Below, one piece after another: positions 18,135-26,510 of a stretch of DNA of 64,000 nt. This DNA is from Moraxellaceae bacterium AER2_44_116 (GTDB lineage Bacteria > Pseudomonadota > Gammaproteobacteria > Pseudomonadales > Moraxellaceae), in the NCBI GenBank assembly GCA_006546595.1, contig VIAD01000007.1:62001-126000 (forward strand), in the 5' to 3' direction. The number at the start of each line of letters is the position of its first letter. Within the stretch, counting starts at the first letter, position 1. The notes beneath the pieces are model-generated. The model searched no databases. It had not been told where the DNA came from and saw only the letters and a list, made by a program, of their open reading frames with translations. The translations under genes were made by a program, and so were the position numbers.

Positions 18135-19271
18135 ATGACCAGTTCTCACTCTCATATCGTTCAGTTGTTTGATACTCCGTGGCAACAGGAGTTACAGACT
18201 CGTCCTATTCGCCCTTTTCGCTCGATAGAGCTATTTGCAGGCGCAGGTGGTTTGGCTTTGGGTTTAGAAAAAGCAGGGTTTGAAGCCGTTTTATTTAACG
18301 AGTGGGATAAACATGCGTGTGCCACCTTGCGCCATAATCGTCCCGCATGGAATGTGGTCGAAGCCAGTATTACAGATGTCGATTTTCGTCAATATGAAGG
18401 GCAAATAGACTTTTTATCAGGTGGATTTCCTTGTCAGGCATTTTCTTATGCTGGCAATCAACAAGGCTTTAATGATACGCGTGGCACATTGTTTTTTGAA
18501 TTTGCCCGTGCCATCAACGAAATTAAACCAAACGTGTTTCTAGGTGAAAACGTACGTGGCCTATTAAATCATGATGAAGGTCGAACGTTAGCAACGATTA
18601 AAAACACCATTGCCGAATTGGGTTATACCTTAGTTCCCCCTCAAGTCTTAAAGGCTATGTTTTTTCAAGTACCACAAAAGCGTGAACGTTTATTTTTAGT
18701 GGCCATTCGTAATGATTTAGCCAATAAAGTTCAGTATCAATGGCCTGCTCAATACTCGCGGATGATGACCATGCGTGATGCGATGTTTGCAGGTGAGCTG
18801 TACGCCAATGACGTACCAATCTCTTTGGGGCAAACTTACCCAGAGCGCAAAAAAGCCGTGTTAGACCTCGTGCCTCAAGGCGGCTATTGGCGAGACTTAC
18901 CCGATGATATTCAACGCGAATATATGAAAGGGAGTTATTTTTTGGGCGGTGGAAAAACAGGAATGGCACGGCGTTTAGCGTGGACTGAACCGAGTTTAAC
19001 GTTAACCTGCGCGCCTGCTCAGAATCAAACTGAGCGTTGTCATCCTGACGAAACCCGACCACTAACGGTTCGTGAATATGCACGGATTCAAACGTTTCCC
19101 GATCATTGGCAGTTTATGGGTGCGATGTCTCATCAATATAAACAAATTGGTAATGCTGTGCCTGTCAACTTGGCCTATGCCATGGGGCGTAGTTTAGTGC
19201 GCTTATTAAATGACATTGAAAAAGTAGCCATTGCTGAAACCAAACAAGCCAAGATTATTGTTCGAGGTTAA
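18135..19271 (+). CDS. DNA (cytosine-5) methyltransferase of the Eco47II-like system
   Basis: A 378-residue C5-methyltransferase that should protect host DNA from the adjacent endonuclease. Motif I is ELFAGAGGLALGLEKAGF, motif IV GGFPCQAFS with catalytic Cys100, motif VI ENVRGL, motif VIII PQKRERLFLV and motif X QIGNAVPVNLA. The enzyme would be complete at about residue 361. The remaining tail, EKVAIAETKQAKIIVRG, is nearly identical to the IspG C-terminus and is in the same frame, so the stop codon comes from a second copy of the ispG end. No clear ribosome-binding site precedes the ATG; translation may couple to the endonuclease gene. Confidence 0.93.
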   Translation: MTSSHSHIVQLFDTPWQQELQTRPIRPFRSIELFAGAGGLALGLEKAGFEAVLFNEWDKHACATLRHNRPAWNVVEASITDVDFRQYEGQIDFLSGGFPCQAFSYAGNQQGFNDTRGTLFFEFARAINEIKPNVFLGENVRGLLNHDEGRTLATIKNTIAELGYTLVPPQVLKAMFFQVPQKRERLFLVAIRNDLANKVQYQWPAQYSRMMTMRDAMFAGELYANDVPISLGQTYPERKKAVLDLVPQGGYWRDLPDDIQREYMKGSYFLGGGKTGMARRLAWTEPSLTLTCAPAQNQTERCHPDETRPLTVREYARIQTFPDHWQFMGAMSHQYKQIGNAVPVNLAYAMGRSLVRLLNDIEKVAIAETKQAKIIVRG

Positions 19272-19272
19272 G
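19218..19272 (+). repeat. ispG 3'-end direct repeat, copy 2
   Basis: Second copy of the ispG 3' end, fused in frame to the methyltransferase. There are seven differences from copy 1, all substitutions and no indels. The encoded tail differs by only one residue (Ala to Thr) over the last 17 residues. Confidence 0.95.
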
Positions 19273-19339
19273 CCTCCAATAAATCCGCCACGAGGGTAAG
19301 GTCAAACCAAGCCCTCTCATTGCTCATTGATCTCGCCAT
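19268..19339 (-). pseudogene. 23-codon remnant, possibly an hsdS start
   Basis: Starts at an ATG (19339) with AGGAGG 5 bases upstream and reads MARSMSNERAWFDLTLVADLLEA, then stops exactly at the junction with the duplicated ispG tail. The W-x3-TL-x2-DLLE pattern resembles the beginning of a type I specificity subunit recognition domain. A strong ribosome-binding site on such a short frame suggests a gene cut off by the insertion. The identity is tentative. Confidence 0.35.
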
Positions 19340-19421
19340 TTCTTCCTCCTAAAAATAGTTCAACAAACGGCTCGAAATCGTCTAGGCTTAAACTGTTTTT
19401 GTTGTATTTGTCTTCTTGCCG
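19317..19421 (-). pseudogene. 34-codon remnant, possibly an hsdM end
   Basis: An open stretch without a start codon, preceded by a stop, with the segment SLSLDDFEPFVELFLGGR and ending in NGEINEQ. It overlaps the start of the next minus-strand remnant by 23 bases, as the genes of one operon often do. The DDF-x-PF-x-ELF pattern recalls the C-terminal part of some type I methylases (HsdM), but the fragment is too short to be sure. Confidence 0.3.
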
Positions 19422-19456
19422 TCATGCAAACGGCTAATAATCATAAAACTAAATTC

Positions 19457-19555
19457 AGGACTTACGCTTTGCGTCGTCATTGGCGCGTTTGGTGAATTTA
19501 AGATTTGTCCAAACGGCTAACATGCCAACACCTTAGCGAGCATCGCGTCAGTCCT
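19457..19555. mobile_element. 99-bp MITE-like element, copy 1
   Basis: Terminal inverted repeats AGGACTTACGC (19457-19467) and GCGTCAGTCCT (19545-19555) differ at one position. The second copy at 51215-51313 has the same total length and the same termini, but a different interior. It encodes no protein. It lies between the possible type I remnants and the PhoD-like gene. Target duplications are not obvious. Confidence 0.6.
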
Positions 19556-19580
19556 AAAATAAAAATGGAGCACCTTTTTA

Positions 19581-22070
19581 ATGAACATGAATCGTCGTCA
19601 ATTACTCAAACATGCAGGCTTTCTGACCTCTTCTGTCGCGGTCTTTGGCCTAGTTGGTTGTGGTAGTGATAGTCAAACCAACTCGGCATCGGAAGAGGAA
19701 ATACTGAGCTCCACGGGTGTTATGGGTGATTATCAATTCCCCCAAGGCGTAATGGCCGCCGACCCCAAACCAGACAGTATTATTCTGTGGACGCGCATTG
19801 TTAAAGCGGCAGACCATCCTATTGCCCAAGTCGGCAATAATCCTGATGTCATGGTGCAATTGGAAATCGCAAATAACAGTCAATTTAATTCTTTGGTGAT
19901 GGAGCCCATTATTATCAGTGCCAAAGCCGCCTACGATAATACGATTCGTCATAAACTAATGGGACTCAATGCAGCGACAACCTATTATTACCGTTTTCGC
20001 ACACTCAACAGTATCAGCCGCGTTGGGCGTTTTAAAACTGCACCAGCCGCCAATGCCTCTGTTGATGCCTTAAATTTTGCGTTTATTGCCTGCCAAGATT
20101 GGAGTGTCAACCATTGGGTTGGCATGAGTGCATTAGCCAAACAAAATATCGACTTTTTGGTGCATTTGGGTGACTACATTTACGAAGCCGCAGGTGATAG
20201 TTACCAAACGGAAAAAGTAGAAACGAGCCACGATGCTTTAAAAATTCCGAGCAATACCTCCAAGCCCAATAGCACTAGCGCAAAAATTGCCGTTAGCTTA
20301 GAAGATTATCGTTATCTGTATAAAAAATACCGTTCAGATTTACGCTTACAAGAACTTCATGCGCGTTGTGCATTAATCGCTATTTGGGATGACCACGAGT
20401 TTTCGGATGATTGTTGGCAAAACAATGAAACCTATGGCAACGGTTCAGTGACACTGCTTAACGGCGTATTACCTGTTTCTAATGAGCAATTAGGTATTCC
20501 TTCTGCCGCTAATGCCGATACGCGACAAACTGAACGCCGTCGTGCTGCCAACCGTGCATGGTTTGAGTTTATGCCTGCGGATATTCCTGCTTTAGATGAG
20601 TCCGTCGCCAGCAATTTTGCCACTGTTAAAATTTATCGTGATTTGAAGTTTGGTAATTTGGCACATTTCATCATGACCGATGAGCGTTTATATCGTGCTG
20701 ACCATATTATTCCCGAAGCCTTAGACAACCCATTAACCGCTGCCGCAGACCAATTAGGCAGTATCAACAGTCGTTATTTTGTGCCTGAACCAACTTTTTT
20801 ACAGGTACAAGGCGGAAAAATGCAGGCTAGTCTAAAAGGCGCATACGATAGCCTTGCGGATACAGATGCTAATAAAGCTGTTCTTGGCACTATTTTATTC
20901 AAGCTAAACGCCGACGCTACAGGTGCGACACTGACAGCAAATGAAGTCGCCGTATTTAATGAAGTGGGTTTAACACTGGTGTCTGTTTTAGGTCAAACTC
21001 AGCGTGATTGGTGGAAAACAACCATGGCTTCCAGTTCAGCGACATGGAAATTTTGGGGTAACGAAGTGTCGTTGTTGCGTATGGTACTGAACTTAAATCA
21101 ACTTCCTGCGGTAGTGGCGCAAGCCGATGCGATGGCCGCAGCAGGTTATCCTGCCCAAAAAGCGTTGCTCAATAGTTATATTGTCAATGCTGACCAATGG
21201 GATGGTTATAGTGCTGAACGTGCGAACCTGATGAACTTCCTTGTCAATAGTAATATTAAGAACGTTGTGGCAGTGACGGGGGATATTCATTCCTTTTTTG
21301 CGGGTGAGGTGCCTGCCACTCCTGCGGCTTACAGCGCAGGTAATTCAGCAATGGTCGATTTAGTGACGGCGGGCGTCAGTTCGTCCAGCTTTTGGACGTA
21401 TATCGCCAGTGTTGTAGGCGATTTTGCTGAGGAAGTTAAAGCAACCAAAGCCGCTCGTGCGGCTAACCCAACGACCTACGAAAACCTATTAGAAAAAGGT
21501 GACAACCCCTTTGTGTCATTACGGCCTTTAGTCTATTCCTGCCTCAATATGTTAGTTTATTCAACGGTACGTACTGGCGTTATTAAAGCTGCTACAGGTG
21601 ATGCGATTGATGTCGGCTCTATTGCGGGTCAAGTTGCTTTTGCAGGCTTGCCCGATGCTCAAAAAGCAGCGATCAATCGTGCAATATTTGAGGCGTATTT
21701 GAGCCAAGAAAGTGCCACAGGCGCGGCAGGTTACGTGCCACAAAATACCCTCAATGAAACGTTAGCGGGTGATATGGGGCAAACCATACAAGGGATGGCG
21801 GCAGCTCTTGGCTCTGCTATTGCTAATCCTTATACAGGGACAGCAACGCCGCCAGCCAAACAAAATCCATGGATTAAGTTTGCCCAAACGCATACTCAGG
21901 GTTTTATTACCGTCAAAGTCACCGCGACGCAAGTCGAGGCGAAGTTTCACCATACCTTACCGTTAGTGAGTGCCGCAGGAGTGGCAACGAACCCAACGGC
22001 AGAGAATGTGGTGAGTTTGGTCAAAACCGTGACCGTCAATAAAGATTCTACTTTGTTGGCGGTTAGCTAA
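19581..22070 (+). CDS. PhoD-like alkaline phosphatase/phosphodiesterase
   Basis: An 829-residue exported metallophosphoesterase. The N-terminus has a twin-arginine motif (NRRQLLKHAG) followed by a lipobox (GLVGC, Cys at residue 27), so it is probably folded in the cytosol, exported by Tat and lipidated. The PhoD N-terminal domain starts at FPQGVMAADPKPDSIILWTR. The catalytic part has HLGDYIYEA, IWDDHEFSDDCW and a late VAVTGDIHSFFAG. It is about 250 residues longer than B. subtilis PhoD. The extra length lies in inserts around 410-450 and 610-760. No Pho box was identified upstream. Confidence 0.88.
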   Translation: MNMNRRQLLKHAGFLTSSVAVFGLVGCGSDSQTNSASEEEILSSTGVMGDYQFPQGVMAADPKPDSIILWTRIVKAADHPIAQVGNNPDVMVQLEIANNSQFNSLVMEPIIISAKAAYDNTIRHKLMGLNAATTYYYRFRTLNSISRVGRFKTAPAANASVDALNFAFIACQDWSVNHWVGMSALAKQNIDFLVHLGDYIYEAAGDSYQTEKVETSHDALKIPSNTSKPNSTSAKIAVSLEDYRYLYKKYRSDLRLQELHARCALIAIWDDHEFSDDCWQNNETYGNGSVTLLNGVLPVSNEQLGIPSAANADTRQTERRRAANRAWFEFMPADIPALDESVASNFATVKIYRDLKFGNLAHFIMTDERLYRADHIIPEALDNPLTAAADQLGSINSRYFVPEPTFLQVQGGKMQASLKGAYDSLADTDANKAVLGTILFKLNADATGATLTANEVAVFNEVGLTLVSVLGQTQRDWWKTTMASSSATWKFWGNEVSLLRMVLNLNQLPAVVAQADAMAAAGYPAQKALLNSYIVNADQWDGYSAERANLMNFLVNSNIKNVVAVTGDIHSFFAGEVPATPAAYSAGNSAMVDLVTAGVSSSSFWTYIASVVGDFAEEVKATKAARAANPTTYENLLEKGDNPFVSLRPLVYSCLNMLVYSTVRTGVIKAATGDAIDVGSIAGQVAFAGLPDAQKAAINRAIFEAYLSQESATGAAGYVPQNTLNETLAGDMGQTIQGMAAALGSAIANPYTGTATPPAKQNPWIKFAQTHTQGFITVKVTATQVEAKFHHTLPLVSAAGVATNPTAENVVSLVKTVTVNKDSTLLAVS

Positions 22071-22089
22071 TTGACGGCCTGATTTCTTT

Positions 22090-22115
22090 GGGGGCTGATA
22101 CTTGTGTCAACCCCC
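22090..22115. terminator. Hairpin between convergent phoD-like gene and metE
   Basis: GGGGG at 22090-22094 pairs with CCCCC at 22111-22115, and TGA with TCA inside, with one mismatch between them. There is no T-run on either side. It could end both transcripts but is not a canonical terminator. Confidence 0.35.
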
Positions 22116-22123
22116 TCAACGCA

Positions 22124-24409
22124 TCAACCGCCCCACTCTTTCCGTAACTTTTTTGTTGCTGTCACCATATTCACCAACGACGCTTTCACCTCTGGCCAGC
22201 CGCGTGTTTTTAGTCCGCAATCAGGGTTTACCCATAAGCGTTGCACGGGTATGCCTTTGGCCGCCGTTACCATTAAATGCGCCATTGAATTGACCGTTGG
22301 TACTTGGGGTGAGTGAATATCATAAACTCCCGGCCCAATCGCATTAGGATAATCAAACGCTTCAAACGCTTTTAATAATTCCATTGCCGAACGTGCCGTT
22401 TCAATGGTAATCACATCAGCATCCATGGCAGCGATATGTTCAATACAGTCATTAAACTCGGAATAACACATGTGGGTGTGAATCTGAATATCATCACCAA
22501 TGCCACTGGCACTGATTCTAAAAGCACGTCCTGCCCACTGCCAATAATTGGCTTGTTGACGTTGACGTAATGGCAAACCTTCACGAAATGCTGGCTCATC
22601 TATTTGAATAATTTTAATGCCTGCCGCTGCCAAATCATTCACTTCATCACGAATCGCTAAAGCCAACTGCAAAGCAATTTGTTCACGGCTAATATCGGTA
22701 CGGGCAAACGACCAACCCAAAATGGTGACAGGCCCTGTCAACATTCCCTTCATCCAATGACGGGTTTGTGATTGGGCATATTGCGCCCATTTTACTGTCA
22801 TCGCAAAAGGCCGACTGACATCCCCAACAATGACTGGCGGTTTGACACAACGGCTGCCATAACTTTGCACCCAACCATTTAAGGTAAAAACAAAGCCTTC
22901 CAACTGCTCGCCAAAATACTCGACCATGTCATTACGTTCGGCTTCACCGTGTACCAATACGTCTAGGCCAATTTCTTCTTGTTCTTTAATGGCATAGTTG
23001 ATTTCATGTTGCATGGCTTGTTCATAAGCATCAACCGATAGCTGGCCACTTTTTAATGCTGCTCTCACCCGACGAATTTCACCCGTTTGCGGAAAAGAAC
23101 CAATCGTTGTGGTAGGTAATAACGGCAAAGCTAAGACCTGTTGCTGAATATCGGCACGTTGAGCAAATGGCGTTTGACGTTGGGCATCGGCTGCGGTTAG
23201 TGCTTGCACACGTTGTTGTACGGCAGGATTACGCCATTTTTGCGAATGATTTAAGGTGTGATACGCTGCTTCTGCTTGCTGAAATGCCGTTTGTACTTGT
23301 GCATCAGATGGCGAAATTAAGGATTGCTTTAAGATAGCGATTTCGGTCAATTTTTGCGTGGCAAAGGCGAAGGCCTGACGCACATCACTCGGTAATTTGA
23401 CTTCTGGAGTGGCATCGACAGGCACATGCAACAACGAGCAACTACTACTCACCCATAACCGCTCGCCCAATTTAGCTTTTGCTTCGCTCAGCAGCGCGTA
23501 TTGCTCGGCTAAATCAGCACGCCAAATGTTTCGACCATCGACAATACCTAACGATAAAATTTTGTATTCGGGTAAACGATCCAACACTTGTCGCCATTCG
23601 TTACCACCCCGAGCTACATCAATATGCAAACCTGCAACGGGCAAATGACAAGCTAAGGTGAGGTTTTCTTCCAATGTGCCAAAGTAAGTGGTTAACAATA
23701 GACTCAAGTCGCGACGCTGTAAGCGGTTATAAGCACTCTCAAAGGCTGACTGCCATGCTTGAGGCAAGTCTAGGCATAAAATAGGCTCATCGACTTGAAT
23801 CCATGTGACACCTAAAGCCATTAATTCGCTAAACAGTTGCGCGTAAACAGGTAATAAACGCTCAAGCAAGGTTAATTTATCAAACTCTGTGCCGTAGCAT
23901 TTACTTAACCATAAATAGCTTAGCGGGCCAACTAAGACCACTTTGACGGAATGCCCCAAAGCCTGCGCTTCTTTCACTTCGTTAAATAGGCGAGGATCAC
24001 TCAAGCTAAACTGTTGCTCGGCATGAAGCTCAGGAACAATATAATGATAATTGGTATCAAACCATTTAGTCATTTCACAGGCATGAGAATCCTGACCTGT
24101 CGGCGCACGACCACGCGCTAAGCGAAAACTCAAATCTAAATTATCAGCGGCTTGCTCTGTGCCAAAACGAGCAGGAATGACACCAAAACGTAGGCTATGA
24201 TTTAATAAATGGTCATAAAAAGCAAAGTCGCCAACAGTCACAAAGTCCAAGCCTGCCGATTGTTGTGCTTGCCAATGGCGTTGACGCAACTCTTGACCCG
24301 TTTTTTCTAACGCTGATTGATCTATTAACCCTGACCAATAGGCTTCTAAGGATTTTTTTAACTCACGATTGACACCAATACGGGGAAAACCTAACACATG
24401 CGCTTTCAT
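22124..24409 (-). CDS. metE: Cobalamin-independent methionine synthase MetE
   Basis: A 761-residue cytosolic zinc enzyme that methylates homocysteine using 5-methyltetrahydrofolate-triglutamate. The N-terminal half starts LGFPRIGVNRELKK. The catalytic half has TTTIGSFPQTGEIR, LVHGEAERNDMVEYFGEQL and the zinc ligands His646 and Cys648 (HTHMC) plus Cys731 (NPDCGLKTRGW). Length is normal. It is divergent from metR, the usual activator. A 54-bp palindromic repeat lies 45-98 bases upstream of its start. Confidence 0.98.
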   Translation of the reverse strand: MKAHVLGFPRIGVNRELKKSLEAYWSGLIDQSALEKTGQELRQRHWQAQQSAGLDFVTVGDFAFYDHLLNHSLRFGVIPARFGTEQAADNLDLSFRLARGRAPTGQDSHACEMTKWFDTNYHYIVPELHAEQQFSLSDPRLFNEVKEAQALGHSVKVVLVGPLSYLWLSKCYGTEFDKLTLLERLLPVYAQLFSELMALGVTWIQVDEPILCLDLPQAWQSAFESAYNRLQRRDLSLLLTTYFGTLEENLTLACHLPVAGLHIDVARGGNEWRQVLDRLPEYKILSLGIVDGRNIWRADLAEQYALLSEAKAKLGERLWVSSSCSLLHVPVDATPEVKLPSDVRQAFAFATQKLTEIAILKQSLISPSDAQVQTAFQQAEAAYHTLNHSQKWRNPAVQQRVQALTAADAQRQTPFAQRADIQQQVLALPLLPTTTIGSFPQTGEIRRVRAALKSGQLSVDAYEQAMQHEINYAIKEQEEIGLDVLVHGEAERNDMVEYFGEQLEGFVFTLNGWVQSYGSRCVKPPVIVGDVSRPFAMTVKWAQYAQSQTRHWMKGMLTGPVTILGWSFARTDISREQIALQLALAIRDEVNDLAAAGIKIIQIDEPAFREGLPLRQRQQANYWQWAGRAFRISASGIGDDIQIHTHMCYSEFNDCIEHIAAMDADVITIETARSAMELLKAFEAFDYPNAIGPGVYDIHSPQVPTVNSMAHLMVTAAKGIPVQRLWVNPDCGLKTRGWPEVKASLVNMVTATKKLRKEWGG

Positions 24410-24453
24410 TTTTTCATCTCAATTTTTGATAGTCTAAGAGTCTGTTGAGGTTT

Positions 24454-24507
24454 GGCTTCGACTCCGCTCAGCCAACACAAATATGCTCCCTGAGCGGAGT
24501 CGAAGGG
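24454..24507 (+). repeat. Palindromic repeat E1 (CTTCGACTCCGCTCAG family)
   Basis: Left half GGCTTCGACTCCGCTCAGCC (24454-24473), spacer, right half CCCTGAGCGGAGTCGAAGGG (24488-24507). It sits in the metE-metR control region, on the metE side. The halves can form a 16-bp stem. Confidence 0.9.
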
Positions 24508-24581
24508 ATAACAAACATCAATGGAAGCAAGTGTGAACGCTTTATTAAATTGAGACAAACTCATTTATTTAATGTTAAAGT

Positions 24582-24594
24582 TGAATAATAATCA
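24582..24594 (+). promoter_or_regulatory. Candidate MetR-binding site
   Basis: TGAATAATAATCA fits the MetR pattern TGAA-N5-TTCA with one mismatch. It is 18 bases before metR, where binding could both repress metR and activate divergent metE. No second good copy was seen, so this is a weak call. Confidence 0.35.
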
Positions 24595-24612
24595 TGTTTA
24601 GGCGCAATCATC

Positions 24613-25524
24613 ATGCAGTTAGACCTTAGGCAATTACGCACTTTAGCGGCAATTCGTGATACAGGCTCTTTAGCGGCGGCGGCTGATCGTTTACATCTGA
24701 CGCAATCCGCACTGTCGCACCAACTAAAAGATTTAGAATCCAGCCTTGATTTAACATTATTAGTGCGTAAAACACGTCCACCACGTTTCACTAAAGCAGG
24801 TGAACGTTTATTGGCTTTGGCAGATGTTGTACTACCTGCCATTCGTGATGCCGAGCGCGATTTAACCCGCATTAGTGGAGGCCAAGCAGGTCGATTAATT
24901 TTAGCAATTGAATGCCATAGTTGTTTTGAATGGTTAATGCCGACGCTGAATCAGTTTCGCGATGATTGGCCAGAAGTGGAATTAGATTTTCACAGTGGTT
25001 TTCATGGTGATGCCCAAGACCGTTTGTTATCGCGGGAGTTAGATTTAGTGGTGACGTCTAATCCCAATCATCATCCTGATTTATCGTTTATTCCGTTATT
25101 TGATTATGAGTCGGTGTTAGTCGTCGGTAAGCAACATGCGCTAGCCGTGAAGTCATTTGTTGATGCCGAAGATTTACGCACCGAAACCTTAATTACTTAT
25201 CCGGTTGATAGTGAACGTTTAGATGTGTTTCAGCACTTTTTAACGCCAGCCCACATTAAACCTGCACAGATTCGTACCAGTGAATTAACGTTAATGATGA
25301 TGCAGTTAGTCGCGAGTGGTCGAGGAGTGTGTGCCCTACCCAATTGGGTGGCGGTAGAGTATTTAGTGCGTGACTGGGTTAAAGCACTATCTTTAGGAGA
25401 GAGTGGCGTATGGTGTACGTTGTATGCGGCCATACGCGCGGAAGATGAAGACATCGCTTTTTTACAAGACTTTTTAACGACCGCACGAACCAGTTGTTTG
25501 AATACGCTAAAGGGTATTCGTTAG
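24613..25524 (+). CDS. metR: LysR-type regulator MetR
   Basis: A 303-residue transcription factor. The winged HTH is at the N-terminus (LDLRQLRTLAAIRDTGSLAAAADRLH, then QSALSHQLKDLE), followed by a LysR substrate-binding domain (FHGDAQDRLLSRELDLVVTS). The divergent position next to metE and the family pattern identify it as MetR, which uses homocysteine as co-activator. No strong ribosome-binding site is visible before the ATG. Confidence 0.93.
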   Translation: MQLDLRQLRTLAAIRDTGSLAAAADRLHLTQSALSHQLKDLESSLDLTLLVRKTRPPRFTKAGERLLALADVVLPAIRDAERDLTRISGGQAGRLILAIECHSCFEWLMPTLNQFRDDWPEVELDFHSGFHGDAQDRLLSRELDLVVTSNPNHHPDLSFIPLFDYESVLVVGKQHALAVKSFVDAEDLRTETLITYPVDSERLDVFQHFLTPAHIKPAQIRTSELTLMMMQLVASGRGVCALPNWVAVEYLVRDWVKALSLGESGVWCTLYAAIRAEDEDIAFLQDFLTTARTSCLNTLKGIR

Positions 25525-25525
25525 C

Positions 25526-25658
25526 CCTCTCTCTAACTCTCGGCAACCGCTCCATGCGTTGCTCTAGCTCCTGCATCCTTGCAGTCGTCTCCCTCGGGGA
25601 GAGAGGACAAATGCAAATGCGGTTTTAGCCCCCTCTTCCTGAGGGAGAGGGCTGGGGT
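25526..25658. repeat. CCCTCTCCC-type palindromic repeat cluster
   Basis: The gap between metR and the convergent hydrolase is filled with imperfect palindromes: TCTCCC-tcg-GGGAGA at 25588-25602 and a larger one at 25628-25652, followed by TGGGGTGAGGG. Repeats of this composition occur between genes in many bacteria. The hairpins might also act as transcript ends for both genes. Confidence 0.6.
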
Positions 25659-25664
25659 GAGGGT

Positions 25665-26510
25665 TTACCACTGCTCCTTCGTACGCGCATCTAACCATGT
25701 GCGGACATGTTCAAACACTTCCAAACGATTATTTTCATGAAAGACATCATGCAAAATTTTGGGATAGAGATGTAGCGTTTTATCTAAACTAGCCGCTTGG
25801 GTGTACACTGCTGTCGCACCTTCGGGTGAAACTAAACCATCCTCTGCGCCATGTAAAACTAGCATGGGGACATCAATGCTCCCAAGCTTTTGGCCAATAT
25901 GCAAATTCGCCAGCAACAACTCTTTTGCAGTGCCTGCATTCATATAACCGTGATAGACCAGCGGGTCTTCGTCATAGTGCTTTTGTTCGCTAGTGACGCT
26001 CGACATTTGATTAGGCGGCAATAGCGAAATTGGCCATTTTGGCAATAAACCACCGAGTAGCCATGACATCAAAATTTTAAACTTAGATAATTTTTTACTC
26101 ACCACTAAGCCACTGGCTGCAAAAATCACCCCTTCAATTTCGTGATGTTCGGCGGTAATGGCGTAAGCAACCGCACAACCGCCCATACCAAAACCACATA
26201 AAAAAATCGGCACACTGCGCAATTCAGACTGTATCGATGCCACAAACGCATTGACGTCAGTCACCCATTGCTGAAAATTAAATATCGCCCCACGAAAGCC
26301 TTCAGACTGACCATGCCCTTCAAAATCAAAGCCATAGGTAGCATAACCTTGCTTGGTTAAATGCCCCGAAATATCAGCATAACGCCCCGAATGCTCCGCC
26401 CAACTATGAACAAAAATAACCACCGCTCTTGGGTAATCTTTTGGCCACCATTTTTGGGCAAATAATAATTTACCGCGACTACGAAATTGAAATGTTTTAC
26501 TGCGCGTCAT
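25665..26510 (-). CDS. Alpha/beta hydrolase-fold protein (monoacylglycerol-lipase-like), nucleophile replaced
   Basis: A 281-residue protein of the Hydrolase_4/serine aminopeptidase S33 type. The ATG at 26510 has AGGTGG just upstream. The core reads AVVIFVHSWAEHSGRYADI, GFDFEGHGQSEG, LVLHGAEDGLVSPEG (Asp) and ILHDVFHE (His). At the nucleophile elbow, where GxSxG is expected, the sequence is CGFGMGG with Gly108 in place of Ser. It may therefore be catalytically inactive, or use another residue. A second hydrolase gene lies about 170 bases upstream on the same strand, with repeat E2 between them. Confidence 0.82.
   Translation of the reverse strand: MTRSKTFQFRSRGKLLFAQKWWPKDYPRAVVIFVHSWAEHSGRYADISGHLTKQGYATYGFDFEGHGQSEGFRGAIFNFQQWVTDVNAFVASIQSELRSVPIFLCGFGMGGCAVAYAITAEHHEIEGVIFAASGLVVSKKLSKFKILMSWLLGGLLPKWPISLLPPNQMSSVTSEQKHYDEDPLVYHGYMNAGTAKELLLANLHIGQKLGSIDVPMLVLHGAEDGLVSPEGATAVYTQAASLDKTLHLYPKILHDVFHENNRLEVFEHVRTWLDARTKEQW

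Noticed and set aside
18655..19083. Long open frame on the minus strand inside the methyltransferase gene
   Set aside because: It lies fully antisense to conserved methyltransferase motifs, has no ribosome-binding site and its translation shows no family pattern; a shadow frame.
24410..24612. SAM riboswitch upstream of metE
   Set aside because: The strong hairpin there is the CTTCGACTCCGCTCAG repeat, which also occurs at five unrelated places; no riboswitch core is visible and MetR control explains the locus.
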